NCBI GenBank assembly: GCA_964457225.1 | Contig: CAYWEM010000001.1 | Span: 248,001 to 312,000 of the forward strand | Origin: CAYWEM01 sp964457225 | GTDB lineage: Bacteria; Acidobacteriota; Aminicenantia; UBA2199 | Direction of reading: 5' to 3' | Length of the DNA stretch: 64,000 nt | Shown: in pieces, positions 6,886 to 15,859 of the stretch | Layout: each line of letters starts with the position of its first letter | Numbering within the stretch: the stretch's first letter is position 1 | The notes under the pieces: generated by a model | Databases searched by the model: none | Told to the model about the DNA's origin: nothing | What the model saw: only the letters and a program-made list of their open reading frames with translations | Program-made: the position numbers and the translations under genes

Positions 6886-8553
6886 ATGAAAAACGAAAAA
6901 AAACAAAACCCCGGCCGGCAGGAACATCCCTGCCTTAAGTTGATCGAGCGCACCGCTGACCCGGATTTTTTCCGCAAGCTCAGGATCAACCGCGATTTCT
7001 CCGGCGTCATGGAGGAGTACGAACTCAGCCTGGAAGAGACCGCCCTGTTCATGGTCATCCTGGCCAAGAACTTCGAACACAGCAGCTCGGTCGAACTTCT
7101 GCATATCAGGCAGGAATACGATCTCAGTCAGCGCGATTTCCTGCGCTACCTGCAGCATGCCCAAGCCCTGCAGAAACGCAACCTGGTCGTCTTTGAAAGT
7201 GATCTCAGGGGGCGGCGCAATTACATCAACCCGGAAATGCAGATCGACCAGGGCGTCTTCAACTACATTGTCTCGGGCCGGGATTCCCTGGCCGACCTGG
7301 ATTTCAGCGACATATACGCGGTAACGGAACAGGCCGTGTCCCTGATCGAAAGCCATGGCCAGGAAAAGATCAGCGAGCGCGGTTTTCACAACGAATTCGA
7401 GCGCCTGTGGTCGAAACTTCCGGCCGATTCACTGTTGAAGACCATAGCCAACGCCTATCCCCGGGTGGAAAGAATGATGCTTTTCCAGGCCATGGCCAAC
7501 CACATCGAAGGCCAGCGCGGTGAAGGATTCAGCGATTTTTCCCAGAAAATTCACCGCAGCCTGGCCGGACGAGGTCGGTTCATTCGACGCCTGCGGGAAA
7601 ACGGCCTGGCCATCATCAGGGACAAGGTACTTGAGATCGAAGAAGAAGGACCGTTCTTTCACGATCCAAACTTCTGCCTGAGTGCAAAGACCATCGACCA
7701 GCTTTTCCCGGCGCCGCCCCAAAAAAAGACCGGCCTGCGCCTGGATTCACCCTTCCTGACCCGCCGCCGTCCCCAAGGGCCGGCCCCGATCCTGCACCTG
7801 CCCGCTGAAACCAGGATTCAGCTTGATGACCTGGACCGGGTACTGCAGGGCGGGAATTTCAACACGGTTATGAAACGCATGAAACGCTCCGGCTTCCCGG
7901 CCGGCCTGGTGGCCCTGCTGCACGGGGGACCCGGAACCGGCAAAACGGCTTCCGCCCTGCTGCTGGCCCGTCACAGCAGGCGGGAACTCCTGCAGGTGGA
8001 CATCGCGGTTATCCGCGACTGCTGGGTGGGAAAAAGTGAAAAAAACATGCGCCAGATATTCAACGATTACCGCCGGGCCTGCCGGACCTGCCGCCGCACC
8101 CCGATCCTGCTCTTCAACGAGGCCGACGCCCTGCTCGGCCGGCGCATCGAGGTGGCTCACAGCGTGGACCAGATGAACAACACCCTGCAGAACATCCTGC
8201 TGGAAGAACTGGAAAACTTCCAGGGTATTTTCCTGGCCACCAGCAACCTGGTGGCTAACCTGGACCCCGCCTTTGCCCGGCGCTTCCTGTTCAAGGTCGA
8301 GTTCCAGGCACCGGACCGGGAAGCCCGCCTGCTGATCTGGAGGGACAAACTGCCCGGCCTGGAGAAAAAGCTCTACCTGGAACTGGCCGAACAGGCGCTG
8401 ACCGGAGCCCAGATTGAAAACATCGCCAGGCTTTGCCTGCTGCAAAGCGCGGTCAGCGGAAAAAAAGCGGAACGAAAAGAACTGCTTGACCTGACGGCCA
8501 ATGAACTCAATTTCGGCCGCAAGGGAGAAAACAGGGCCATCGGCTTTGCCTGA
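6886..8553 (+). CDS. AAA+ ATPase with N-terminal winged-helix-like region
   Basis: A 555-residue protein; residue numbers here count from an alternative ATG at 6856, which would add ten residues. The C-terminal third is an AAA+ module: Walker A GGPGTGKT at 357-364, a Walker B-like LLFNEAD at 418-424 in which the usual first Asp is Asn, sensor-1 ATSN at 461-464, and an Arg-finger pair at 475-476. The first 300 residues are mostly helical, with a winged-helix-like stretch around 80-115, and match no domain I can name. Proteins of this shape act on protein partners or DNA as hexamers. Neither start has a well-spaced ribosome site. Neighbours give no function. Confidence 0.85.
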   Translation: MKNEKKQNPGRQEHPCLKLIERTADPDFFRKLRINRDFSGVMEEYELSLEETALFMVILAKNFEHSSSVELLHIRQEYDLSQRDFLRYLQHAQALQKRNLVVFESDLRGRRNYINPEMQIDQGVFNYIVSGRDSLADLDFSDIYAVTEQAVSLIESHGQEKISERGFHNEFERLWSKLPADSLLKTIANAYPRVERMMLFQAMANHIEGQRGEGFSDFSQKIHRSLAGRGRFIRRLRENGLAIIRDKVLEIEEEGPFFHDPNFCLSAKTIDQLFPAPPQKKTGLRLDSPFLTRRRPQGPAPILHLPAETRIQLDDLDRVLQGGNFNTVMKRMKRSGFPAGLVALLHGGPGTGKTASALLLARHSRRELLQVDIAVIRDCWVGKSEKNMRQIFNDYRRACRTCRRTPILLFNEADALLGRRIEVAHSVDQMNNTLQNILLEELENFQGIFLATSNLVANLDPAFARRFLFKVEFQAPDREARLLIWRDKLPGLEKKLYLELAEQALTGAQIENIARLCLLQSAVSGKKAERKELLDLTANELNFGRKGENRAIGFA

Positions 8554-8631
8554 TTTTCTGAAAGAACCGCAGTTGCAGTCGGGCCGGAAAATCGGCAATT
8601 CAGGAATCAGGAAATGATTTTTTCTTTTACT

Positions 8632-9426
8632 TCAATCTGTGCCCCGGTTTTCCTGCAGGGTGGAGATGGTGCCTCTGACCCGGTAAGTGCTGGTCATGGC
8701 GGCCGGGAAACCCGGCGGATCCTGGTAATTCTCGGTCAATTCGTCTGCGGCTTCCAGGGGCAGGGCCAGGGGCAACTCCCCGCCCCCGGCTAAAGCCTTG
8801 AACGAATCCCACGCGAACACTCCCAGTTCGTAACCTCCCACATGCTGATAACCATGCCGATCTTCCCTGCTGGCCGCCGGGTTTTCGCCGATTTTAAGGC
8901 TGCCGCCGAAAAAGCCGGCATTGCAGTATTCACGGGGGCATTCCAGGTGATCGACATCGACCTGGCTGGGCATGAGCACCACCCTGACCCGTCCCCCGGG
9001 AGCTGATTCAAGCCAGATTTCCCCGAGGGCCGGGTGCACCCTGGCTCCGGGATGCACCTGCCGGCGGCCGATCAGCATGCCTTCACCATCCTGGCAGGGA
9101 TGCCCGGCTGTAACAGCCAGTTTGTCAACCACCGGGAATTCCGGCCGGCCCGGTCGACCGGGGAAAGCCCGCCAACCTCCCCCGTGAGCCGGCTTCAGGC
9201 GGGCGAAAGTCCAGGCGCCGGCCCGGCGGAAACTGATTTCCAGGTTACTGCGCACCGTCTGCGAGGGATATCCGGCCTGGAAAGTGTTTTCTTTCAAGTA
9301 AGATATTTCCAGTTCAATCCAGAGCTCCAACTGTTCAAGGGCCATGCCGGCCGGATCCGCGGCCGGAGCTGATAAAATGAAAGCCATGCTGATAGGCAGC
9401 ATGACCAGGCTGTTTTTTTTTCTCAT
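8632..9426 (-). CDS. Secreted protein, unknown function
   Basis: A 264-residue protein with a Sec signal peptide over the first 22 or so residues (M-R-K-K start, hydrophobic core, Ala-rich cleavage region). The mature part is soluble, rich in Gly, Arg and Pro, with aromatic and beta-strand-like stretches. It has four Cys, two of them close together around residues 168-173, which could pair. No family is recognised. GGAGGG lies before the ATG. It converges with the AAA+ gene and is divergent from the small membrane-protein gene. Confidence 0.65.
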   Translation of the reverse strand: MRKKNSLVMLPISMAFILSAPAADPAGMALEQLELWIELEISYLKENTFQAGYPSQTVRSNLEISFRRAGAWTFARLKPAHGGGWRAFPGRPGRPEFPVVDKLAVTAGHPCQDGEGMLIGRRQVHPGARVHPALGEIWLESAPGGRVRVVLMPSQVDVDHLECPREYCNAGFFGGSLKIGENPAASREDRHGYQHVGGYELGVFAWDSFKALAGGGELPLALPLEAADELTENYQDPPGFPAAMTSTYRVRGTISTLQENRGTD

Positions 9427-9565
9427 TTTCCCTCCGTTCAGAGCCGTATAACATTAATAATTTACTGTATCGTTTTTGATAGTAGCGGGGTTGGGCCGGG
9501 CGGTCAACCCCGGCTGTACTTTACCTGCCGCCGGGGGTACAATGTTGATTGCAAAAGGAGCTGGC

Positions 9566-9823
9566 ATGAGTTGGATATTGACCGTTATCATCGCCGCGAT
9601 ATGCGGCAGCGTCGGCGCCCGAATCGCCGGCGCCAGGCCGCTGGGCTGTCTGACCAGTATCGGCGTCGGTTTCGTCGGGGCCCTGGTCGGCCGCCTGCTG
9701 AGCCAAAAACTCGAGGTACCCGACCTGGTCTACCTGGCCGGCGTCCCATTGGGCTGGACCATACTCGGAGCCGCCATCTTCGTGGCCCTGGTCATGGCCC
9801 TGACGGGCCGACAGAGAAGATAA
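9566..9823 (+). CDS. GlsB/YeaQ/YmgE-family small membrane protein
   Basis: An 85-residue protein with three hydrophobic helices, Gly-rich, of the transglycosylase-associated (GlsB/YeaQ/YmgE) family. The typical first-helix I-x-G-x-x-G-A-R-I-A-G pattern and the second-helix G-x-x-G-A-L-V-G-R pattern are visible. The family is linked to envelope stress in several bacteria, but its biochemical role is unknown. The ATG at 9566 follows an AAAGGAG ribosome site; the longer frame to 9476 is upstream sequence. It converges with the M13 peptidase gene. Confidence 0.8.
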   Translation: MSWILTVIIAAICGSVGARIAGARPLGCLTSIGVGFVGALVGRLLSQKLEVPDLVYLAGVPLGWTILGAAIFVALVMALTGRQRR

Positions 9824-9872
9824 GCGCCGGGGGGGAAAATCCCGGCTCCGGATCGAACTCAGCCGACCTGCA

Positions 9873-11903
9873 TCACCATATTCGGGCCCGCTGTTCAGGC
9901 TGACGGTACATTCCATCACCTTCCCTGACCTCAAAAGCATCGTAGAACTGGACCATGTTGGAGAGCGGGCCGAGCACCCGGTACTGCCCCGGGGAATGCG
10001 GTCCAACCATCAACTGGGTGCGCAGGGCTTCGTCGCGGAACTTGATGCGCCAGACCTGGGCCCAGCCCAGGAAGAAGCGCTGTGATCCGCTGAATCCCTC
10101 GATGATCGGCGCCTCTGTGCCGGCCAGGGAAAGCCGGTAGGCCCGGTAAGCCACGTTCAGTCCGCCCAGGTCGGCGATGTTTTCCCCCAGGGCCAGTTCC
10201 CCGTTGATGTTCATGCCGGGCAGGGGTTCGTAGGCATTGAACTGGTCGATCAACAGCTGGGCCCTGGCCCGGAAACGCTGTTCGTCCTCGGGGCTCCACC
10301 AGTCACGCAGGTTGCCCTCACCGTCAGAGCGGCGTCCCTGGTCATCAAAACCATGGGTGATCTCGTGGCCGATGACCCCGCCGATGGCTCCGTAATTCAC
10401 CGCTTCATCGGCCGCCAAATTGAAGAAAGGCGGCTGGAGTATGGCGGCAGGAAATACCACTTCGTTCAGACTGGAACTGTAGTAAGCATTTACTGTCTGG
10501 GGAGTCATGAACCATTCGTCGCGGTCCACCGGTCCGCCCAATCTGTCCAGCTGACGCCGGTACTCGAGCTTGTTTGAACGGCGCAGATTGCCGGCCAGGT
10601 CAGCAGGGTCGACCACCAGCCCGGAATAATCCTTCCAATTCAGCGGATAACCTATCTTGGCATTGAAATGCGACAGCTTGAGCCTGGCCTCGGTCTTGGT
10701 CTCTTCACCCATCCAGTCAAGGTCATCAATGGCAAGTCCGAAGGCGGTTTTCAGATTGGCCACCAGCTTCTCCATGCGTTCCTTGGCCTCCGGGGGGAAA
10801 TGCCGCTGTACGTAAATCTTGCCCAGGGCATCGCCCAGAATGCCGTTTACCAGTTCCAGGCCCCTCTTCCAGCGCGGTTTCATTTCCTGCAGGCCCTGAA
10901 GTACCCGGCCGTAAAAATCAAAATGGGCCTCGACAAAATCGGAGCTGAGATAAGGCGCGGCATTACGTACCAGGTGCCAGGCCAGGTAGTCTTTCCAGGT
11001 GGCCAACGGTACTTCTTCAAGCAGGGCCGACAGGCCGCCCAGGTAATCCGGCTGGCGCACCACCACTTCCTCGATGCCGGCCAGGTCAGCTCCGGTCAGA
11101 AATCTGTCCCATAGAAAGCCCGGCCATTGCTTGCTCAAATCTCTTATGGTGGTTGGATTGTAAGTCGCCTGGCGGTCACGGTTCTGCACCCGGGTCCAGT
11201 GCTTTTCGGCGATGCGGGTTTCCAGTTCGAGCACCCGTTCCGCTGTTTGCCGGACTTCGGCCAGGCCGGCCAGGCCCAGCAGTCGTTCCATGGCCGCCCG
11301 GTAAGCATTGAGAATCTGGGTGGAACGCTCATCGTTGCGCAGGTAAAAATCGCGGTCCGGAAGACCCAGGCCGGCCTGGCTGAAATACACAATGTAGCGG
11401 TCCGATCGGCCCTGGTCCTGGCTGATGAACAGCCCCAGGGGGGTGGACCAGCCTGAGTGGATCGCCTCCCCAAAGAGAACGAGCAGGTCTTCGGCCGTTC
11501 CGAGAGCCGCGATGCGTTCCAGATCCTGTCGCAGGGGGGCCGGCCCCAATTCCCGCAGTTTTTCCTCCGCCATGAAACTCCGGTACAGGTCGCCTATCTG
11601 GCGGGCTTCAGTCCCCACCTCAGCATCGGTTTCAACCAGTTCTTCGACTATCAGGCGCAAGTCCTGCTCAGCCTTTTCCCGCAACTCGTCGAAAGCACCG
11701 TAACGGGCCTGGTCCGACGGAATTTCCTTGCGATCCAGCCAGCTTCCATTTACATAACGAAAGAAATCGTCCTGCGGCCGCACGGCGGTATCGAAGTTGG
11801 CCAGGTCAACGCCCAGCGAGGGGCTCTTGGACTTGGAGCCGGAACAGGCGGCCAGCCCGGCCAGCAGCACCGCGGCGGCAAGTATAATCATCCACAGGCG
11901 CAT
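9873..11903 (-). CDS. M13-family (neprilysin-like) metallopeptidase, lipoprotein
   Basis: A 676-residue zinc endopeptidase predicted to be anchored in the envelope. The signal peptide ends in an L-A-A-C lipobox near residue 20. The zinc site is H-E-I-T-H near residues 512-516 with the third ligand in E-N-I-A-D-L-G-G near 570, the two M13 signatures. The length is that of the PepO/neprilysin group, which cuts oligopeptides up to about 40 residues. The N-terminal two thirds is the helical cap domain. It has its own promoter and lies back to back with a papain-like peptidase gene, so the pair may act together on extracellular protein. Confidence 0.95.
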   Translation of the reverse strand: MRLWMIILAAAVLLAGLAACSGSKSKSPSLGVDLANFDTAVRPQDDFFRYVNGSWLDRKEIPSDQARYGAFDELREKAEQDLRLIVEELVETDAEVGTEARQIGDLYRSFMAEEKLRELGPAPLRQDLERIAALGTAEDLLVLFGEAIHSGWSTPLGLFISQDQGRSDRYIVYFSQAGLGLPDRDFYLRNDERSTQILNAYRAAMERLLGLAGLAEVRQTAERVLELETRIAEKHWTRVQNRDRQATYNPTTIRDLSKQWPGFLWDRFLTGADLAGIEEVVVRQPDYLGGLSALLEEVPLATWKDYLAWHLVRNAAPYLSSDFVEAHFDFYGRVLQGLQEMKPRWKRGLELVNGILGDALGKIYVQRHFPPEAKERMEKLVANLKTAFGLAIDDLDWMGEETKTEARLKLSHFNAKIGYPLNWKDYSGLVVDPADLAGNLRRSNKLEYRRQLDRLGGPVDRDEWFMTPQTVNAYYSSSLNEVVFPAAILQPPFFNLAADEAVNYGAIGGVIGHEITHGFDDQGRRSDGEGNLRDWWSPEDEQRFRARAQLLIDQFNAYEPLPGMNINGELALGENIADLGGLNVAYRAYRLSLAGTEAPIIEGFSGSQRFFLGWAQVWRIKFRDEALRTQLMVGPHSPGQYRVLGPLSNMVQFYDAFEVREGDGMYRQPEQRARIW

Positions 11904-11983
11904 TTTATCCTCCTTTGCCCTTTTGTCCGGGAAACGGCTCAGGAATCAGGCCCGGAAAAGGGACAATGACTCTTCACTCTTTC

Positions 11984-12012
11984 ATAGTAAAAACGATCCG
12001 GGAAAATGTCAA
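11984..12012 (-). promoter_or_regulatory. Sigma-70 promoter of the M13 peptidase gene
   Basis: On the minus strand TTGACA (12007-12012) and TACTAT (11984-11989) are 17 bases apart. The predicted leader is about 74 bases. Confidence 0.7.
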
Positions 12013-12079
12013 GCCTGGATCAATCGGCAAAACGGCCCATTCCGGCCCTGATAAACGCCGGACATGCTCACGGCCGGGG

Positions 12080-12108
12080 TTGCAATAGGGGGTCACAGCG
12101 GATACAAT
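12080..12108 (+). promoter_or_regulatory. Sigma-70 promoter of the C1 peptidase gene
   Basis: TTGCAA (12080-12085) and TACAAT (12103-12108) with a 17-base spacer, about 40 bases before the ATG at 12150. The same hexamer pair occurs again at 19888-19916. Confidence 0.65.
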
Positions 12109-12149
12109 GATCGGAGTTGCATCTAAACCAAACAGGAGTCGATTGAATC

Positions 12150-13883
12150 ATGAAAGGATCGTTCAGAAAAGTCTCTTTCATCCTGCTGTTCCTGACGCTG
12201 CTGCTGCCGGCCGGAGATACGCTGCAGCCGCAGAGGGAAGAGCTAAACCCGGATTTCATCGTTTTCAGCACCCAGCTGGAACTGTTCCGCCAGGGCCTGT
12301 CCCTGGTGCCGCCCCAGGCCCTTTACGGAGACCTGCCCTCCCCGGTAAACCCGCTGCGGGTGGTACCGTCCCATGTCCAGATGCCGGTATTCCCTTCTTT
12401 CCCGGCCCGCTTCGACCTGCGCCAGCAGGGCAAGGTCAGCCCGGTCCGTGACCAGGGCAGCTGCGGCTCCTGCTGGGCCTTCGGTACTTTGTCCTCTCTG
12501 CAGTCGAGCCTGCTGCCCGCAGAAAATAAAACCTTCTCCCCGGAACACCTGATCGTGGGTCACGGATTTGATTACGGCCCCTGCGAAGGCGGCAACCGCT
12601 ACATGAGCCTGGCCTACTTCAGCCGCTGGGGAGGCCCGCTCAATGAAGACGACCTGCCCTACGGCCAGGGCTATGCCCAAGCCGAACCCTACCAGGAACT
12701 GACCGACCGGCACGTGCAGGAAGTCGTTTTCCTGCCGCCGCGCTCAAGTTTCACCGACAATGACCACATCAAGCACATGCTGACCCAGCACGGTGCCGTG
12801 GCTTTCAGTTATCATGCCGACAACGCTTACCTGCAAAGCTCCACAGCTTCTTATTACTGTCACGAGTCCAAGGGCACCAATCACATGGTGGTGATCATCG
12901 GCTGGGAGGACGACTACCCGGCTGAAAACTTCAAGGTCATGCCTCCGGGCAACGGAGCCTTCATCGCCAAGAACAGCTGGGGTGGTAACTGGGGGCGGCA
13001 GGGCTACTTCCATATATCCTATTATGATCAAACCGCGACCAATTTCGTCTCCTTCACCAACGCCGAAGGGCTCAACAATTACGGTGACAACTACTACCAC
13101 GATCCCCTGGGCTGGTGTACGACCTATGGATACCGCAACCCGGTGGCCTGGGCGGCCAACGTATTTGAAGCCCTCAACAATCAGCCCGTTGAAGCGGTTT
13201 CCTTCATACTCCCCGATGTTCAGAGCCAGGCCCTGATCCGCGTTTACCGCAACGTGGTCCCGGGTAATCCGATCCAAGGTGAACTGGCCGGCGAGCAGGT
13301 TGTCAGCCGGGACTATCCCGGCCTGTACACGGTCAAGCTGGATCAGCCGGTCAGCATCAGCCGGGGCCAGCTTTTCAGCGTGGTTGTCCGGATACAGAAC
13401 GGCGGCAGCGGTTTATATCCGATCGCCGTTGAAAAAAGATTCAGCAATTACTCTTCCCGGGCTTCCAGCCGGGCCGGAGAAAGCTTTATCAGCAGTGACG
13501 GACTGAACTGGACCGATTTCGTCGGCGAAAACGCCAACAACTGCATCAAGGCCTTCAGCCGCAAGGTGATCCCCGACTTTCAGGCCTCTGTACGCGAACA
13601 GCGCATCGATGCCTGGATGGTGTCCCGCAAGGTGGCCCTGATATCGGTGAACATCGCCAATCACCATCAGCTTGACCTGGGGCGGATCGTGGTTTACCGC
13701 AAAACCAGAACTGAAACCGCCTTCGAACCCTGGTGGGAATTCCCGGCTTCCGCAGCCAACAACGGTCTTTACGAATGCACCGACGCCTTCCTGGACAAGA
13801 ACAGGCAGTACAGTTATAAAATCGTGCTGCTGGATTCCCACGGCACGGTACTGGCCAATTCCGGCAACCTGGAACCAAGATGA
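12150..13883 (+). CDS. Secreted papain-like (C1) cysteine peptidase with C-terminal lectin-like region
   Basis: A 577-residue exported cysteine peptidase. After a signal peptide (about 1-25) and a short propeptide-like stretch, the C1 domain starts at F-D-L-R near residue 87. Catalytic residues are in place: Gln and Cys in Q-G-S-C-G-S-C-W-A-F (near 103-112), His in T-N-H-M-V-V-I-I-G-W (near 246) and Asn in A-K-N-S-W-G-G (near 274). The part after about 320 resembles the lectin-like domain often fused to bacterial C1 peptidases (beta-rich, with D-G-L-N-W motifs), followed by a fibronectin-III-like end. Its promoter faces that of the M13 gene. It probably degrades extracellular protein. Confidence 0.93.
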   Translation: MKGSFRKVSFILLFLTLLLPAGDTLQPQREELNPDFIVFSTQLELFRQGLSLVPPQALYGDLPSPVNPLRVVPSHVQMPVFPSFPARFDLRQQGKVSPVRDQGSCGSCWAFGTLSSLQSSLLPAENKTFSPEHLIVGHGFDYGPCEGGNRYMSLAYFSRWGGPLNEDDLPYGQGYAQAEPYQELTDRHVQEVVFLPPRSSFTDNDHIKHMLTQHGAVAFSYHADNAYLQSSTASYYCHESKGTNHMVVIIGWEDDYPAENFKVMPPGNGAFIAKNSWGGNWGRQGYFHISYYDQTATNFVSFTNAEGLNNYGDNYYHDPLGWCTTYGYRNPVAWAANVFEALNNQPVEAVSFILPDVQSQALIRVYRNVVPGNPIQGELAGEQVVSRDYPGLYTVKLDQPVSISRGQLFSVVVRIQNGGSGLYPIAVEKRFSNYSSRASSRAGESFISSDGLNWTDFVGENANNCIKAFSRKVIPDFQASVREQRIDAWMVSRKVALISVNIANHHQLDLGRIVVYRKTRTETAFEPWWEFPASAANNGLYECTDAFLDKNRQYSYKIVLLDSHGTVLANSGNLEPR

Positions 13884-13909
13884 AGCAAGAATTTATAAAG
13901 GTGATCGCC

Positions 13910-14497
13910 ATGAAAAAAACCATCCTGATTATTATCGCCCTGCTGTTGGCTTTGCCGTCCCCGGCTGTCGAGGAAATTCCGCAAAAAAAGGAAAAACAAC
14001 CCCTGTTGAACATCTGGGCCATGGCCGAACTGGTAATGCCCGCGGACAACCGTTTCTCCGATTTGTACGGCAGTACCAGGCTGCAGCCCAGGGCCGGGCT
14101 TTCCATCAAGCTTTTCAAACCGATCTATCTCTTCGCCTCTATCTCGGCCGGGAAAAACTCGGCTGAATTCAGCGCCTTCGGACTCAACATCGAAACAGAA
14201 TGCCGCCAGAGCCAGGTTTCTTTTGGCGCTGGTTATTCGACCGGACTGGGTCGGAAAAGCGATTTTTTCATCGAAGCCGGAGGCACGATCTTCTCCATGA
14301 AAGAAACGGCCATGGAACAGACGGTTGAAGACTCGGCATTCGGCTTCACCCTGCAGACCGGGCTGATCCACAGAGTAGGCAAGTTTTTACTGGCCAGGCT
14401 GAACCTCGGGTACTCCCTGGCCAGCAAAGAACTGGAATTCTTAACCGTCAAGCCGGGCGGACTGAGCCTGGGCCTGGGCCTGGGCTTGCAGTTTTAG
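13910..14497 (+). CDS. Small outer-membrane beta-barrel protein
   Basis: A 195-residue protein with a Lys-rich start and signal peptide (1-20). Alternating polar and aromatic/hydrophobic strands fill the rest, ending in L-G-L-G-L-G-L-Q-F with a C-terminal Phe, the usual sign of outer-membrane insertion. The ATG at 13910 has AAAGGTG at good spacing. An in-frame ATG at 13880 overlaps the C1 gene stop but lacks a ribosome site, so the two genes are probably cotranscribed. The barrel is short, perhaps eight strands. No pore or enzyme motif is seen. Confidence 0.7.
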   Translation: MKKTILIIIALLLALPSPAVEEIPQKKEKQPLLNIWAMAELVMPADNRFSDLYGSTRLQPRAGLSIKLFKPIYLFASISAGKNSAEFSAFGLNIETECRQSQVSFGAGYSTGLGRKSDFFIEAGGTIFSMKETAMEQTVEDSAFGFTLQTGLIHRVGKFLLARLNLGYSLASKELEFLTVKPGGLSLGLGLGLQF

Positions 14498-14554
14498 CCT
14501 TCTTTTCAGCAGAGGGCAATAAACCGGGACTTGATTGAATTCAGCCGGCCGGCC

Positions 14555-14583
14555 TTGGCAGAGCCGGGCAAAAGGGATAAAAT
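14555..14583 (+). promoter_or_regulatory. Sigma-70 promoter of lgt
   Basis: TTGGCA (14555-14560) and TAAAAT (14578-14583), spacer 17. The expected transcript start near 14590 leaves only about three bases before the ATG at 14593, so the mRNA would be leaderless. Confidence 0.6.
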
Positions 14584-14592
14584 GCAGGCAAC

Positions 14593-15384
14593 ATGAAGCC
14601 TGAAATGATCCGGCTTTTATCCTGGTCCCTGTCCGCTTACCAGTTCTTCTACCTGCTGGGCTTGCTGGCCGGGACGCTTTTTATACTCTGGCTGGCCCGG
14701 CGGCAAAAACTGGACCTGGTGGAGACCTCGGCCTTTCTTTTACTTGGCATAGTCAGCGGTTCCCTCGGCGCCCGCCTGCTGCTTCCCTTGCTCTTACAGC
14801 TGGTCCGGCTGCCGGGCGGGGATTTCAGCCTGGAAAACCTGGGCCGGGATTTCGCCAGCGGCGGGTCCTTCTACGGAGCCGTTTTCGCCACGATGTTGTT
14901 CGCCTGTCTTTATTCTCCCAGGTATTTCGGCCGGAAATATCCCCTGCTATGGGACATCAGCGTGATCGGCATCACCCTGGGCCATACCCTAGGGCGACCG
15001 GGCTGTTTTTTTGCCGGCTGTTGTTACGGAAAACCGACAACCCTTCCCTGGGCCGTGTATTATGAGCGACTGGCCGATATGCCCCATCCACTGGCCGGGA
15101 TGCCCCTGCACCCGGTCCAGCTCTACGAAGCCGTACTGGGCCTGGCTAATTTCATTATTCTTTTGCTTTTGTACCGCAAGCCCGGTTTTCCGGGACAAAT
15201 TTTCTCGTTTTACCTGGTCAATTACGGTTTGATCCGCTTTTTCCTGGAATTCCTGCGTCATCAGCAATCAGCCGAGCTGATCTGGGCCGGCGGTCTTTCC
15301 TGGCACCAGGCTTTCAGCCTGCTCCTTATTGTGGCCGGAGGTTTCAGCATCCGCTTTTTTAAAACAAAATATTCGGCCGGTTGA
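14593..15384 (+). CDS. lgt: Prolipoprotein diacylglyceryl transferase
   Basis: A 263-residue polytopic inner-membrane enzyme that moves the diacylglyceryl group from phosphatidylglycerol to the lipobox Cys of prolipoproteins, the first step of lipoprotein maturation. Seen: about seven membrane helices; the H-T-L-G-R-P-G-C-F segment and A-G-C-C-Y-G that follow the Lgt signature; H-P-V-Q-L-Y-E; and R-F-F-L-E-F-L-R near the end. The N-terminal part is less typical, with S-G-G-S-F-Y-G-A in place of the classic H-G-G-L-x-x-Y-G motif, so this may be a divergent or second Lgt. Several lipoproteins in the window would be its substrates. Confidence 0.85.
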   Translation: MKPEMIRLLSWSLSAYQFFYLLGLLAGTLFILWLARRQKLDLVETSAFLLLGIVSGSLGARLLLPLLLQLVRLPGGDFSLENLGRDFASGGSFYGAVFATMLFACLYSPRYFGRKYPLLWDISVIGITLGHTLGRPGCFFAGCCYGKPTTLPWAVYYERLADMPHPLAGMPLHPVQLYEAVLGLANFIILLLLYRKPGFPGQIFSFYLVNYGLIRFFLEFLRHQQSAELIWAGGLSWHQAFSLLLIVAGGFSIRFFKTKYSAG

Positions 15385-15409
15385 CTTTTTTTTTTTTTAC
15401 CATTACTAT
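15381..15409 (+). promoter_or_regulatory. Sigma-70 promoter before the small secreted protein gene
   Basis: TTGACT (15381-15386), a 17-base spacer that includes a long T run, and TACTAT (15404-15409). The ATG at 15433 follows a GGAGGG ribosome site. The -35 overlaps the lgt stop codon. Confidence 0.6.
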
Positions 15410-15432
15410 CAGCGGCACATCAGGAGGGAAGA

Positions 15433-15840
15433 ATGAAAAACCGCAAGTGGTCCCGCCTTTGGCTGGGCCTGGCCTTGCTGGGTATGCTGGTGATTTTCAG
15501 CGCGAGCAGCGATCATTCTCACAGCAGTTGTGCACTCTGTGCCCTGCAAATGGGTTCAGGGCTCGGCTACCTGCAGGTCAACAACAACACTCCTTACAAC
15601 ATCCAGGTGGCAATCCGGGGAGAACGCAATTACGGCCCCTACATCATAAAAAGCAATCCTCCCTATATGCGGGTGGCATTACTTCAGGATGTTTACAATG
15701 TTTACGTCTTCGTGTGTACGCCTACTCCGGAACAAATCCCGGTTTTCTACCGCGTCTACAACGTAAACCTGGGCAAGGAATATGAAACCACGACCTTGAC
15801 CGTGACTACGCCGATCGGCTACATCCCAATCATCAAGTGA
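15433..15840 (+). CDS. Small secreted protein, unknown function
   Basis: A 135-residue protein with a signal peptide (about 1-25) and a C-A-L-C pair shortly after the cleavage site that could form a disulfide or hold a lipid. The mature part is about 100 residues of beta-strand-rich sequence with many Tyr, Asn and Pro (N-N-N-T-P-Y-N-I), like small surface or periplasmic beta-sandwich domains. No family recognised. It has a strong ribosome site and its own promoter. The SH3/beta-barrel gene follows 19 bases later and is likely in the same transcript. Confidence 0.65.
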   Translation: MKNRKWSRLWLGLALLGMLVIFSASSDHSHSSCALCALQMGSGLGYLQVNNNTPYNIQVAIRGERNYGPYIIKSNPPYMRVALLQDVYNVYVFVCTPTPEQIPVFYRVYNVNLGKEYETTTLTVTTPIGYIPIIK

Positions 15841-15859
15841 ACTGGGCAACGAGGCTATC

